64,000 nucleotides of DNA from Streptomyces coacervatus. Its GTDB lineage: Bacteria > Actinomycetota > Actinomycetes > Streptomycetales > Streptomycetaceae. The notes beneath the pieces are model-generated. The model made no database searches. It had not been told where the DNA came from and saw only the letters and a program-made list of their open reading frames with translations. Positions 1-8,374 of this stretch are shown piece after piece. The stretch's first letter is position 1; each line of letters begins with the position of its first letter. Made by a program: the position numbers and the translations under genes. The DNA lies in NCBI RefSeq assembly GCF_029223485.1, contig NZ_JARHTP010000012.1:124001-188000 (forward strand), written 5' to 3'.

Positions 1-1311
1 GCCCGGCGACACGGAGAAGCCCGGTGTGACGACGATCGTTGTGGAGGGGGACGTCTTTCCTCCGACGGTGAAGGTCAGGCTCGTGGATCCGAGCGGGGCA
101 TTGTGGCCGGCGCTCACAGCGACCCACATCAGTGTTGTCCCGGGCAGCTTCAGGTCCACGTCCGAGAAGACCAGCGACGTTCCGTCCTCTGACAGGCTTC
201 CCATGTACGGGGTCGTCTGCCCGTCGGCGGTCTGGACGGTCAGCTGGTAGTCGGCGAGTGTCTGCGTGCCGAAGAGCAGGTCGCAGTCGGGGGGCAGGGC
301 TACCGTCACCGACACCGGGTCGAACGCCGCGTCGGCTTCGACCTGTACTCCCGGGTACCCGACCGGTCCGCCTTGCCTCAGCTCGACGTCCGGCGGCCCG
401 CCGGGCGTCATCGTGAACTCCGACCACTGCAGTACCACCTGGCCGCTGTAGCCTGCGTCACCGACGGGAGAGTGGTACAGGGGATCGTCCTGACCACCTG
501 CTCGGGTGCCATTGCCGGCCAGGGTACGTCCCCCGGTGACTCCAGGGCCGCTCACAAAGCTGCTGCCACCAGCCCCGCCGCTGGCAAAGGAGTCGACCGA
601 GGAGCGGATAGAGAGGCCGCCACCGCCGCCCGCGTAGCCAGCGCCCCCACCCGTATTGCCGCCGTAGCCTGCGCCCCCGCCTCCACCCATGCCTGGGATC
701 GGCACCTGGCCCCCAGAGGTTCCGTTCACGTTGGCGCCGCCGTTCTGGCCGGTGCTGCCGCCACGCCCCCCATAGCTGCTGGAATCGGAAATGGCCCCGC
801 CAGCGCCGCCGGTTGAACCCGAAGCACCACGCGCCGGCGTCCCTGTCCACCGGACGCCGCCCGCCCGTGCGTCGGATCCGCTGGTGCCGCCGCCCGCACC
901 ACCACGCGCATCAGTTTCCGTCCAGCCCCCGCCACCTCCTCCGGCGATCAGAAGCGTTTGCCCCAGCCGCTGGCTGAACAAGCCACTCATACCGCCCCCG
1001 CCGTACCCTCCTCCTCCCAGGTCAACAACGACCCGCAGTGTCTCCCCGGGCACGACGGCGATGTCCCCGGTGGCGAAACCGCCCCCGCCCCCAACGCTGG
1101 CTCCAGTGCCCCCGCCACCCCAGCAGCGGGCGTTGATCGTGGTGACGCCGGGAGGAATGGTGAAGTTCTCGACGCTGCCGGAATGGTCGAAGCGCCGGAC
1201 GTGGGTGTAGGGAGCGATGGGTGCGCTTGCGGCCCGCGCAATGGCCGCGCGGGGCTCGATGCTGCTGGCGGGTTCGGGGGCGAGGGCAGTGGTTTCCTGG
1301 GTCATGGTCAT
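1..1311 (-). CDS. Glycine-rich protein, 3' end beyond window
   Basis: Open for 437 codons from an ATG at 1311 (AAAGGAC ribosome site just upstream) to the left edge, so the C-terminus is missing. No signal peptide is seen. After about 45 residues comes a short beta-type segment (FTIPPGVTTINARCWGGGG), then about 200 residues rich in Gly, Ala and Ser with GGGG runs, then a non-repetitive acidic part with a beta-sandwich look. The same segment (F-T-x-P-G...W-G-x-G) opens the Gly-rich part of the protein at 9653, so the two are probably related. Such proteins occur as envelope or tail-fibre-like proteins in Streptomyces and its prophages; the role here is unknown. The frame is certain, the function is not. 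Confidence 0.75.
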   Translation of the reverse strand, partial: MTMTQETTALAPEPASSIEPRAAIARAASAPIAPYTHVRRFDHSGSVENFTIPPGVTTINARCWGGGGTGASVGGGGGFATGDIAVVPGETLRVVVDLGGGGYGGGGMSGLFSQRLGQTLLIAGGGGGGWTETDARGGAGGGTSGSDARAGGVRWTGTPARGASGSTGGAGGAISDSSSYGGRGGSTGQNGGANVNGTSGGQVPIPGMGGGGGAGYGGNTGGGAGYAGGGGGLSIRSSVDSFASGGAGGSSFVSGPGVTGGRTLAGNGTRAGGQDDPLYHSPVGDAGYSGQVVLQWSEFTMTPGGPPDVELRQGGPVGYPGVQVEADAAFDPVSVTVALPPDCDLLFGTQTLADYQLTVQTADGQTTPYMGSLSEDGTSLVFSDVDLKLPGTTLMWVAVSAGHNAPLGSTSLTFTVGGKTSPSTTIVVTPGFSVSPG

Positions 1312-1484
1312 GGCGTACCGTCCTTTCGTTGCAGCTCGACAGCATTGGTTATGGTTCGCGCGTGTTTCGTAGCACCGTGTCCGACGCGGGTGCGGTTCGG
1401 CCCCCCGGGGCCGCAACGGCGCCGCGGCCCTTCTCGCTGGGATCGAGGAGCGTCCCGATTGCGCGCCTGCGGAAGCAGTGCCGA

Positions 1485-1751
1485 GGGCGCGTCTTTGCTT
1501 GGCGATTCGAGGGCGTTGCGCCAGATGTCGAGGTCGGGAGCTGCACTCAGGTCGATGAAACGGGCTTTGGCTCGGTGGGAGGCCCGAGCCCAGTTGTCCG
1601 GGTCTTGCAGGACGTCAGAGCGCGGATCCACGCGTTGAGGTCCTCCCGGTAGGCAAAGATGCCGACGTCGCCCAGGGACTCGAACGAGCCCGGGAGTGGG
1701 GTGCGCAATCACCGGGGTGCCCGAGGTAAGCGCCTCCGCCACCACGGTCCT
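1485..1751 (-). pseudogene. Relic of a second glycosyltransferase C-terminus
   Basis: The reverse strand encodes SGTPVIAHPTPGLV, then loses frame, then recovers with DPDNWARASHRAKAR and LDIWRNALES. These match the intact glycosyltransferase just upstream (SGIPVIAHPTPGLV, DPDNWEKASHRAKAR, LDTWCDAIES). The missing middle (a GIFAYR-type segment) can be read in another frame, so two compensating frameshifts are present. This is a decayed partial copy of the neighbouring gene; either a tandem duplication or recombination with a related gene could have made it. Confidence 0.8.
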
Positions 1752-1814
1752 CGGTCCCCGGCTGGGAAGTTTCGACTTCACTCCAGCTCCTCCGGCCGAG
1801 ATCGAAGCGGTCGG

Positions 1815-3068
1815 TCACCTGTTCGCTCTGATCGTCGCTCGCCACGGGAGTCTTCTCCTGACGGGTTTTGGGGATGGGGTGGCCACCGTTGCCGGGGTGG
1901 ACGGCGAGGTCGTGTTGGAAGACTGAGGGTGGGTGACGCTCGGGGGCACGTCGGCTCCTTGAAGTGGGCACCGGATGGGTGTGGGCGGCGCTTCGATGGT
2001 GATGGAGGTCCGTCGGCGCCCGTGGCGGAGCGATTCGATGGCGTCGCACCAGGTGTCGAGATCGCGGGTCGCGCTGAGTTCGGCGGAGCGTGCTTTGGCA
2101 CGGTGGGAGGCTTTTTCCCAGTTGTCGGGGTCGCTCAGGGATCTGAGGGCGTGGGTCCAGGCGTTGAGGTCGTCGCGGTAGGCGAAGATTCCTGCTTCGC
2201 CGAGGGACTCGACCAGCCCGGGGGTGGGGTGGGCGATGACGGGGATGCCGGATGCGAAGGCCTCGACTGCGACGCGGCCCCAGGACTCATAGATGCTGGG
2301 CATGAGGATGACGCGCGAACGGGCGTAGACGTGAGTGCGCATCTGGTCTCCGGGCACTCCGTCGACGACTTCGCAGTTGGGCATCCGAATCGGCGGCGTG
2401 ATCTGCTGGCCGTATGCGCCGCGGACGCCGAGGAAATTCCACTGCGGTGTCCACGCGGCGATCTGCCAGAAGATGTCGCCGCCCTTGTCGGGGTTGAGGT
2501 TGACCAGGGTTGCGCAGTCGCCGGGTTCAGTGCGGTACTCGTCCGCGATGACGGGAGGGCGGACGACGATGGTGCGCCTGGGGAGGAATTCCTTCGGGTA
2601 GTGGGCGTAGTAGATTTCGCCGTCCCGCCGGATCCATTCGCTGTTGTAGACGACGAGGTCGGCTCCCGCCGCGTCGTGGAAGCTGGTGTTGAAGTTGTCG
2701 TGGCACAGCACGACGACGGGGATCTTGCGTGCTCTGGCCAGTCCCGCGACCAGGGGAACGTTTTCGAAGTGGGAGAGGAGTACGTCCGCTTTTTGGGCCT
2801 CGGCGGCGAAGTCACCGCCCTCCTGGTAGGGGATGACGCGTACTCCGTCGAGGTCGTAGGTCTTCTCGATGCTTCCCGGGTGGGAGAGCCAGACCGTCAC
2901 GTGGTGGCCGCGGGCGCTCAGGGGGCGGAGCATGGAGTGCAGCATCCATTCGGATCCTGCGTTGTGGGCGGGCGGGTACCCGTAGACCCGGGCCGCGATG
3001 GACATGCTGCGCGATGTGGTGAGTGGGGTCAGCGGGGGCCGGAGCGAGCGGGACGCTGCCGTGTCCAC
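1815..3068 (-). CDS. GT4-type glycosyltransferase
   Basis: A 417-residue protein with a GT-B glycosyltransferase fold, predicted to move a sugar from a nucleotide donor to an unknown acceptor. The N-terminal half begins ARVYGYPPAHNAGSEWM, a GPGGAE-like donor-site loop variant seen in actinomycete glycosyltransferases. The C-terminal half has the GT4 signature region MPSIYESWGRVAVEAFASG, followed by PVIAHPTPGLVESLG, with the E-x7-E pair. The last 70 residues are a low-complexity Pro/Ser/Thr tail. The GTG at 3068 was chosen because it has AAGGGAG nine bases upstream; an ATG at 3005 is the alternative and would begin exactly at the conserved part. It sits beside a glycine-rich protein gene that could be a substrate, which is only a guess. 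Confidence 0.85.
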   Translation of the reverse strand: MDTAASRSLRPPLTPLTTSRSMSIAARVYGYPPAHNAGSEWMLHSMLRPLSARGHHVTVWLSHPGSIEKTYDLDGVRVIPYQEGGDFAAEAQKADVLLSHFENVPLVAGLARARKIPVVVLCHDNFNTSFHDAAGADLVVYNSEWIRRDGEIYYAHYPKEFLPRRTIVVRPPVIADEYRTEPGDCATLVNLNPDKGGDIFWQIAAWTPQWNFLGVRGAYGQQITPPIRMPNCEVVDGVPGDQMRTHVYARSRVILMPSIYESWGRVAVEAFASGIPVIAHPTPGLVESLGEAGIFAYRDDLNAWTHALRSLSDPDNWEKASHRAKARSAELSATRDLDTWCDAIESLRHGRRRTSITIEAPPTPIRCPLQGADVPPSVTHPQSSNTTSPSTPATVATPSPKPVRRRLPWRATIRANR

Positions 3069-3694
3069 GTGGATGGACTCCCTTCGGTCGCGACGGTGCG
3101 AGGGTAGAGCGGGCACGGGCGCAGCACGCCGTAATGCGTTCCGCCCGCGAGGGGGGCCGGTTCCCGTGACTTTGGGCGCCTGGGCGGGCGGCACGTCCCG
3201 TGCTGCAATCCGGTGCGGGTCACAGCAACGGACCGACCGTGATTGGCCGTTCAGCTCACGACGTGGATTGGAGTCGAGGGCGTTGTCCGGTCGCCTACCT
3301 GGAAGGTCAGATGCGTGTCTCCCTGCCTGGAAGGTTCCGCGAACGCGGCCCGCGGCGAGCCGCACGTCGCCGCGACCATCGAGGCAGCGACCGAGCAGCC
3401 GTTGAACACTGGAATGCCTAATGCATATGCCGGTGGAAAGGAATTCATGTTCTAGTTCTCCACGGTCATCCGGCTGCCGCAAGCGGTGCACACCCAACCG
3501 AGCGACTACTGCCTGCAGGCCCACCCTTCGGATACATCAGCGGGCGGAGACCTGGCGCAGACATCGGCGCGTGAACCTCATGCCGCCCCGCCGGCTGACA
3601 GAACCGTCCACTCGAGACATTGAAGACCCAGTACACGGTGGTGATGCACAGCGGCGCATGACTGGGCCAGCCCACGGCACAGGGGTGCGCCTGC
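3069..3694. other. Gene-poor stretch with one doubtful small ORF
   Basis: No recognisable gene. A 65-codon reverse ORF (3251-3448, starting MNSFPPAYALGIP) has GGAGA eight bases before its ATG, but it resembles no family I know and may be chance. Confidence 0.4.
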
Positions 3695-3946
3695 TCACGT
3701 CAGGGACGCACGCGCGCAAGCCAGCCGGGAGCTGCCCGCCCCACGCTGACGTCGCTGAAGGTAGAAGTCGTCCCCCACCAGAACAACGCGGCCCTGATCG
3801 TCGAGAGCGACGACGCGGACTCCGCCATCGGCTGCGACGTGCTCGTACGCGCCGAGACTCCCATCGGGGCGGAGCACCGAGTCACGCAGCAGCGAGATGT
3901 AGGGGCCCTGGTGGATCACCTGGCTCGCCAGTCCTGTCCATCTCAT
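3695..3946 (-). pseudogene. Truncated NUDIX hydrolase N-terminus
   Basis: An 83-codon ORF from an ATG at 3946. The first 60 residues (WTGLASQVIHQGPYISLLRD, then VRVVALDDQGRVVLVGDDFY) look like the leading strands of an ADP-ribose pyrophosphatase-type NUDIX domain. The reading frame then turns into an Arg/Ala-rich stretch, and the catalytic NUDIX box (GX5EX7REUXEEXGU) is absent, so the protein cannot be an active hydrolase. It lies 64 bp after the zinc-finger gene on the same strand. This is most likely the surviving 5' end of a broken gene. Confidence 0.6.
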
Positions 3947-4010
3947 GGCCGCTGTACCTCTCGGGGCTCTGTGCCGGTGACCGCCGCACGCGCTGCGTCG
4001 TGGCAGGTCA

Positions 4011-4223
4011 TCAACGGGTGCTGCCGGCATCGGCGGATTGGGCGAGGATCTCGCTGGACCGGGCGACGCATTCGGCGCAGATCCATACGTCGGGGCCGGC
4101 GACCAAGCGGCGTTCCTCGCTGCGGGGGTGGCCGCAGAACGAGCAGCGGTCAGGCTGTTTCTTGCTCGACGCCTCACCGCTAACCGTGCACGAGCTCGAT
4201 AGGTCCTGTGCCGGCCGGATCAC
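4011..4223 (-). CDS. Stand-alone ClpX-type C4 zinc finger protein
   Basis: A 70-residue protein from a GTG at 4223. Residues about 27-62 read CSFCGHPRSEERRLVAGPDVWICAEC, with the four cysteines and the VAGPxVxIC spacing of the zinc-binding N-domain of the unfoldase ClpX. There is no AAA+ module. In ClpX this domain dimerises and binds adaptors and some substrates, so a free copy could act as an adaptor or regulator. Such short proteins recur in Streptomyces genomes. It probably shares a transcript with the truncated NUDIX gene. Confidence 0.8.
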   Translation of the reverse strand: MIRPAQDLSSSCTVSGEASSKKQPDRCSFCGHPRSEERRLVAGPDVWICAECVARSSEILAQSADAGSTR

Positions 4224-4319
4224 TATCTGGGTGACATCCCCACGAGCTGGAAGTGGACCCTGTTCAAGGTGTACAAGCGAACCAAGGACGGTACCAAGAC
4301 CCGACCGGCGGGGCGGCCG

Positions 4320-6194
4320 TCACGGCCTGTCCTCACGCATACGGCGCTCCAGATCCCGCAACGACGCGTCCGGGCTGTCCCCGAGCGCGTCGGCGAGGAG
4401 GCGTCTTGCGGCCGAGTACTGGTCGACTGCGTCGGCCTGCTGCTCGCTGCGGTGCAGGGCGAGCATGAGGAGCTTACGCCAGCGTCGGCGCTGTGGATCC
4501 TCGGCGGTCAGTTTGGTCAGTTCGGCGATGGCCTTCTCGGGCTCGCCCAGTTCGAGATCCAGCTCCAGGCGTGTTGCGAGGAGTTCCAGCCGCCATTCCC
4601 GGAGCTGTTCCCGTTCCTCCTCGGCGTCCGGGACTGGCAGTGCTTCCAGCGGGTCGCCGGTCCACAGGGCCAGTGCCTGGTTCAAGAGCCCCCTTGATTC
4701 TTCTGCCCGCCCGGCCGCGCGACTCTCCCCCGCTTGCTCTACTAGCTCCCGCGCTCGATGGAGATCGAGAGACCCAGGCGCTAGGCGGAGCAGGTAACCC
4801 GGGGGTTTCCTGACCAGTGCGTTAGGACCGAGTCGACGCCGGAGCCGCGCGACGTGGACGTGAAGAAGCGCGGTCGAAAGCGCCGGAGGACTGTCACCCC
4901 ATACGGCGCGGATCAGCACGTCCGTGGGGACAACGCGCCCTTCGTGCAGCAACAACGTGGCAAGCAGGAGGCGTTCGCGCAGTGACCCGATAGTCACGGT
5001 CAGACCGTCGCGCCAAACGCCGACCGGACCGAGCATGCTGAAGGTCAGCGTCGAGACATCAACTGCCTCATCGGGCTGCAGTTGTAGCACTTGGGCCTCA
5101 CGAGGGGCGGCCTCATCGGGCTGCGGTAGTAGCACTTGGGCCTCACGAGGGGCGGCCTCATCAGGCTGCGGTAGTAGCACTTGGGCCTCACGAGGGGCGG
5201 TGGGCCGGCGCAGCCCTCCGTTTTCGGCGGCGGCCCTGGAACGTTCCTGTGCCGTGTTCATCAGGGCCTCTGATCGCGAGAGACGCTGGCTGTCCTCCGA
5301 ATCTAGGGCGACGAGGCCCTCTGCCGCGGCGAGACTCGACAGCGCGGTCACCGTCAGCGGATGACGGCCTCCCGCGGACGCCGCTGCCTTCTGTGCCGCT
5401 ATGAGCAGTACGTCGACGGCGCGTTCCGATCGGTCGCGATCCCCGGACGCCGTCGCGGACTCACACTCGGCAAGAGCCAGTGTCACCAGCGCGGACAGTG
5501 ACTTCGGGTGCTCTCCGCCGAGCAGCCCCACCAGGCTACGGGCGATCTCCGCGATCTCGTCGAGTCGGGCCTCGACAGCCGCATGCTTATTCCGGGCGCG
5601 CGCTGTCGTCGCCTTAAGCGAGGCTACGCGCAGCCGCAGTTCGAGTTGTGCTACGGGGCGGCCGTCCGACTGTGTAGAGGCGGGGGCCATACGAATGAAC
5701 TGCGCGGCCCGGTCAGCGGACCTGCCCGCCGCGTCGACGTCGTTCAGCCCGAGTTCGACCGCCGCGAGATTGGCAGAGGTGATAGCCAGGGCAGTGTAGT
5801 CGCTGTCAGACCGCCGCCACGGCGTTTTGATTGCCGCAGACAACACCTGTTCCGCGGCGGTCAGTTGGCCGCGGTTCGCGAGTGCGACGGCGATCCGGTT
5901 GAGGGACCGTTGGCGGGAGCGCACATCGGTCCCTTTCGCCGTCAGACGGGACACCACCTGCCGCAGCAGCGCCTGTGAGACCTCCGGTTCTTCGAGGTCG
6001 TTTAGGAGCCCGGTGAGACCGGTGACGGCCTGGCCGAGATCCCCGATCGACAGTAACTCCGGATCGCGGGACAGCCGTTGGACCGCGTCCTTCACCTGAT
6101 CACGCGCTGCTGTGTCGCCGGACTGTGCCCGCTGAGCCAGGGAGAGCGTGGTGAGCCATGCCTCAGGGACGCGCGGCTCCGGACCACCTGTCAT
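4320..6194 (-). CDS. TPR protein with C-terminal SARP (BTAD) DNA-binding region
   Basis: A 624-residue protein. Residues about 1-330 are helical tetratricopeptide-like repeats. Residues 332-376 are three perfect-length copies of a 15-residue linker (APREAQVLLPQPDEA). From about 377 comes an OmpR-type winged helix (FSMLGPVGVWRDG...VHVARLRRRLG...PPGYLLRL), then a bacterial transcriptional activation domain to the end (ALWTGDPLEAL...AVDQYSAARRLLADALG). SARP regulators normally carry the winged helix at the N-terminus, often followed by NB-ARC and TPR; here the order is reversed and there is no NTPase. Its ATG overlaps the protease stop by 4 nt (ATGA). It probably regulates its own operon or acts as a sensor that responds to the protease. 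Confidence 0.88.
   Translation of the reverse strand: MTGGPEPRVPEAWLTTLSLAQRAQSGDTAARDQVKDAVQRLSRDPELLSIGDLGQAVTGLTGLLNDLEEPEVSQALLRQVVSRLTAKGTDVRSRQRSLNRIAVALANRGQLTAAEQVLSAAIKTPWRRSDSDYTALAITSANLAAVELGLNDVDAAGRSADRAAQFIRMAPASTQSDGRPVAQLELRLRVASLKATTARARNKHAAVEARLDEIAEIARSLVGLLGGEHPKSLSALVTLALAECESATASGDRDRSERAVDVLLIAAQKAAASAGGRHPLTVTALSSLAAAEGLVALDSEDSQRLSRSEALMNTAQERSRAAAENGGLRRPTAPREAQVLLPQPDEAAPREAQVLLPQPDEAAPREAQVLQLQPDEAVDVSTLTFSMLGPVGVWRDGLTVTIGSLRERLLLATLLLHEGRVVPTDVLIRAVWGDSPPALSTALLHVHVARLRRRLGPNALVRKPPGYLLRLAPGSLDLHRARELVEQAGESRAAGRAEESRGLLNQALALWTGDPLEALPVPDAEEEREQLREWRLELLATRLELDLELGEPEKAIAELTKLTAEDPQRRRWRKLLMLALHRSEQQADAVDQYSAARRLLADALGDSPDASLRDLERRMREDRP
5067..5201 (-). repeat. 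Three tandem 45-bp repeats inside the SARP gene
   Basis: Three in-frame 45-bp units, nearly identical in DNA (a few substitutions), encode three copies of a 15-residue Pro/Glu/Gln linker between the TPR and winged-helix regions. The close identity implies recent slippage or duplication. The copy number is likely to vary between strains. Confidence 0.95.
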
Positions 6195-6994
6195 GCGCCG
6201 CCCCCGCCCATTTCCCGTTCGATGAGCCGCTTGACGGTCAAGACCTTCAGCTCCGCGACCTGCGCCGGATCGATCAACTCGCGCTCGGCCCAGTCGTCGA
6301 GTTGGCGCAAAAGCTCCTCGGCGTCGTCGAACCGTTCACGCGTCGCGGCCTGCTGCCGGTGTCCCGACCGGGGCGGCCGGAGTACGTCGATGAGGTGCGC
6401 GACGTCGAGATGGTCGAAGCGGCGCATCGCCTCCCCGATAGTGGCGGCGATGAGCACGTTCGCAGCGCGGGAGGCGTCGGCGCGGTCCGGGGTTTGCTCA
6501 ATGAGGATGCCCAGCACCGCAGGCTGCCGCTCCGTGCCCTCCGGGACGCCCTCGACGGGGCCGCCGGAGTAGCCGGAGTAGTCGCCGAGGTGCTGGTCCG
6601 TGGTCAACTGAAGGGCCTCGATGGTGGCGCCGCCGACGCAGTGGTGGCGGGCCGTACCACTGACGAGGCCGCTGAGGTGGATGTCGGCCACAGCGGGGCG
6701 GTAGGGGCCGCGCCAGCGGTCGCCGTCGCGGGCGCGGTCGGCCGCGGGGATCGGCAGGCTCACGCGATGGCCGGCGGCGATCTCGATGAGCGCCATATCC
6801 GCCTCTTTGTCCTGTCGGCAGAACCGGCCGTCGACCCGCTCGCCATCGGCGAGTTCGATGTCGACCTGTTCCTCGAGAGCCAGGTCGCGCAGGCAGTGCA
6901 GCGCCGTGAGCACGAACCGGCGCGTGAGCAGGAAACCGCCGCCTAGCCGCTGCCCGGCCCGGTGAAGGTCGACCCAGTAGTCAGTTGCGGTCAC
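6191..6994 (-). CDS. Trypsin-like serine protease (S1 fold)
   Basis: A 267-residue protein with the S1 protease triad in order: His33 (VLTALHC), Asp66 (KEADMALIEI) and Ser143 (GYSGGPV). No signal peptide or membrane segment is seen, so it should be cytoplasmic, unlike secreted digestive trypsins. The C-terminal 60 residues are charged and helical (ERFDDAEELLRQLDDWAERE). The GTG start at 6994 has GGGGA close upstream and overlaps the stop of the Trypco1-like gene (GTGA). Its own stop overlaps the TPR/SARP start. Cytoplasmic trypsins beside Trypco domains belong to predicted actinobacterial conflict and signalling systems, where the protease is thought to cleave a partner on activation; that role is inferred here. 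Confidence 0.88.
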   Translation of the reverse strand: MTATDYWVDLHRAGQRLGGGFLLTRRFVLTALHCLRDLALEEQVDIELADGERVDGRFCRQDKEADMALIEIAAGHRVSLPIPAADRARDGDRWRGPYRPAVADIHLSGLVSGTARHHCVGGATIEALQLTTDQHLGDYSGYSGGPVEGVPEGTERQPAVLGILIEQTPDRADASRAANVLIAATIGEAMRRFDHLDVAHLIDVLRPPRSGHRQQAATRERFDDAEELLRQLDDWAERELIDPAQVAELKVLTVKRLIEREMGGGGA

Positions 6995-7302
6995 GGTGTC
7001 CCCAGTGTTCGCTCCACGGTGAGGGTGACCTCGAACGAGGCCTCGGCCGACGCCTTGGACAAGATGACGCCGGCCTCGGCAGCCAGAGTCAACCCGAAGG
7101 TGACGTCCAGACTCTTGACCTGCCAGCCGGCGCGCTCGGGCACCTGGTCCAGCGACCGCTGAGCGATGGCCGACGCCTGGACGATGGCCTCCTCGATCTC
7201 GGCAGCACGCTCGCCGAGCGCGGCGGTAGGGCGGGCTCTGCTCGCGATCTGTCGCATTCCCGCGGCGTCGAGCGCCACCGTCTCGACCCTGATGTTGGCC
7301 AT
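6991..7302 (-). CDS. Trypco1-like (trypsin-co-occurring, CU044_2847 type) protein
   Basis: A 103-residue protein with no Cys. The layout is a short strand (RVETVALDA), a helical stretch (ERAAEIEEAIVQASAIAQRS) and a C-terminal strand-rich part with a VTFGLTLAAEAGVILSKA motif. This pattern and the position directly before a cytoplasmic trypsin match the Trypco1 family, named for co-occurring with trypsin-like proteases. The last codons overlap the protease start by 4 nt. It is the first gene of the operon and may be the sensor, inhibitor or substrate of the protease. The family assignment rests on pattern recall and context. Confidence 0.75.
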   Translation of the reverse strand: MANIRVETVALDAAGMRQIASRARPTAALGERAAEIEEAIVQASAIAQRSLDQVPERAGWQVKSLDVTFGLTLAAEAGVILSKASAEASFEVTLTVERTLGTP

Positions 7303-7593
7303 GACCGTTCTTCCCCCGTGTACTAGACGCCCTCGACGGGGCGAAACCTGATCTCAACGGAAGGATATCCGGGCAGAGTTGGCGCAGACGAGTGCTGCGG
7401 AGACAAGTGAGCGCAGCGACGCCCCCCGGCGCGGGGCAGGAGAGGCGGCGGAGATAGCCATCCGAACACTACTCGGGCCCGATACAGCGCCTCCGCCTCC
7501 TTGGCATAGGCGTTCTCGATCGCCTGGCGCTTCAACTTCAGTGAGTCTCAATGACGCAGGGAGGCTGCCCTTGGCACACCTAGGGTCGAGGTC
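7303..7593. promoter_or_regulatory. Divergent intergenic region between defence-like operon and phage module
   Basis: About 290 bp separate the leftward Trypco1 operon from the rightward phage connector genes. It should hold the operon promoter. On the reverse strand a short coding scar (SLKLKRQAIENAYAKEAEAL, about 7470-7540) suggests the 3' part of an older gene was cut here. No clear palindrome was seen. Confidence 0.35.
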
Positions 7594-7965
7594 ATGAGTG
7601 TGAACGAGGACTCCCGCCGTGTACGGATCGCCGCCGCCCCCGGAGACGAGACAGTCATCGAGATCGACGGCCACGACGTGGCCCATGCGGTGGAGGCGTA
7701 CCGGATCACGCAGACCGTCGACGAGGGGCCCGAGGTCACTCTGTACGTGGCGCAGGGCTGGAAGGGCATGCAGTTCGAGGGCCTAGCCGAGGTGCTCGTG
7801 GAGCCGGCCGACGTACGGCACGTCGTCATCGGATTCCTCGACAGCGTGGACTGGCAACAACTCGACGATGCGGCGCTCGGCCGCGGCGACCTGGACGGGA
7901 AGCCGGGTGAGCTGACGCGTGGTGTACTGACGCAGCTGAGGGAGTGGGCTGCGGGTGCCGCTTGA
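7594..7965 (+). CDS. Phage structural-module protein of unknown function
   Basis: A 123-residue acidic protein with ATG at 7594 and GAGG upstream. Sequence such as YLVQ-type motifs is absent; visible parts are VRIAAAPGDETVIEIDG and VTLYVAQGWKGMQFEGLAEVLVEP, consistent with a small beta-rich virion accessory protein. It is the first of five overlapping genes of a siphovirus head-tail connector cluster. It has no recognised domain; the assignment is by position. Confidence 0.7.
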   Translation: MSVNEDSRRVRIAAAPGDETVIEIDGHDVAHAVEAYRITQTVDEGPEVTLYVAQGWKGMQFEGLAEVLVEPADVRHVVIGFLDSVDWQQLDDAALGRGDLDGKPGELTRGVLTQLREWAAGAA

Positions 7966-8374
7966 TCAGACGGGCATAGCCCGGTTCGCAGAACGTCACC
8001 TCATGCCGGACAGAGTGAAGATCACCCGCAGTCGCGGCGAAGACCGGCTGGACCCAGAGACTGGTGATCTGGTCCCCGCCCCGCCTTCCCGCGTGTACGC
8101 CGACAGGGCTGGCCTGTATGCGCACCAGGAACGCATCCGCGGCAAAGGCAGCCACGACGGAGCCTGGCTGGAAGAGGTACGGCCCGGCTACCGAATGCTG
8201 CTGCCGCTTGCCGCCCCGGAGCTGCAGGAGGACGACTCCGTCCTGGTCGTCGAGGCCCGGGACGAACAGGCGGTTGGCCGCACGTACCGGGTGACGGCCC
8301 TCGGTGAGGTTTCCTCGTTCCCTGTGCTGCGGACGGTGTGGCTGGAGGAGCACAACCGGAAGGCCGTCCCGTGA
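7955..8374 (+). CDS. Phage head-tail connector protein (DUF6093-like)
   Basis: A 139-residue protein, GTG start inside the end of the preceding gene. It begins with a helix followed by MPDRVKITRSRGEDRLDPETG and VYADRAGLYA, then a beta-rich half (ADDSVLVVEARDEQAVGRTYRVTAL-type). This resembles head-tail joining/stopper proteins in actinophages. Together with the next genes it should form the neck between portal and tail. Major capsid, portal and terminase genes are not present to the left, so the module is truncated. Confidence 0.7.
   Translation: MPLDQTGIARFAERHLMPDRVKITRSRGEDRLDPETGDLVPAPPSRVYADRAGLYAHQERIRGKGSHDGAWLEEVRPGYRMLLPLAAPELQEDDSVLVVEARDEQAVGRTYRVTALGEVSSFPVLRTVWLEEHNRKAVP

Noticed and set aside
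1659..3107. Long forward open frame (482 codons) opposite the glycosyltransferase
   Set aside because: It is the high-GC shadow of the real reverse gene; its composition (Gly, Val, Asp runs) is that of an antisense frame and no domain is seen.
4229..4300. Forward peptide LGDIPTSWKWTLFKVYKRTK as a gene remnant
   Set aside because: Too short to assign to any family.
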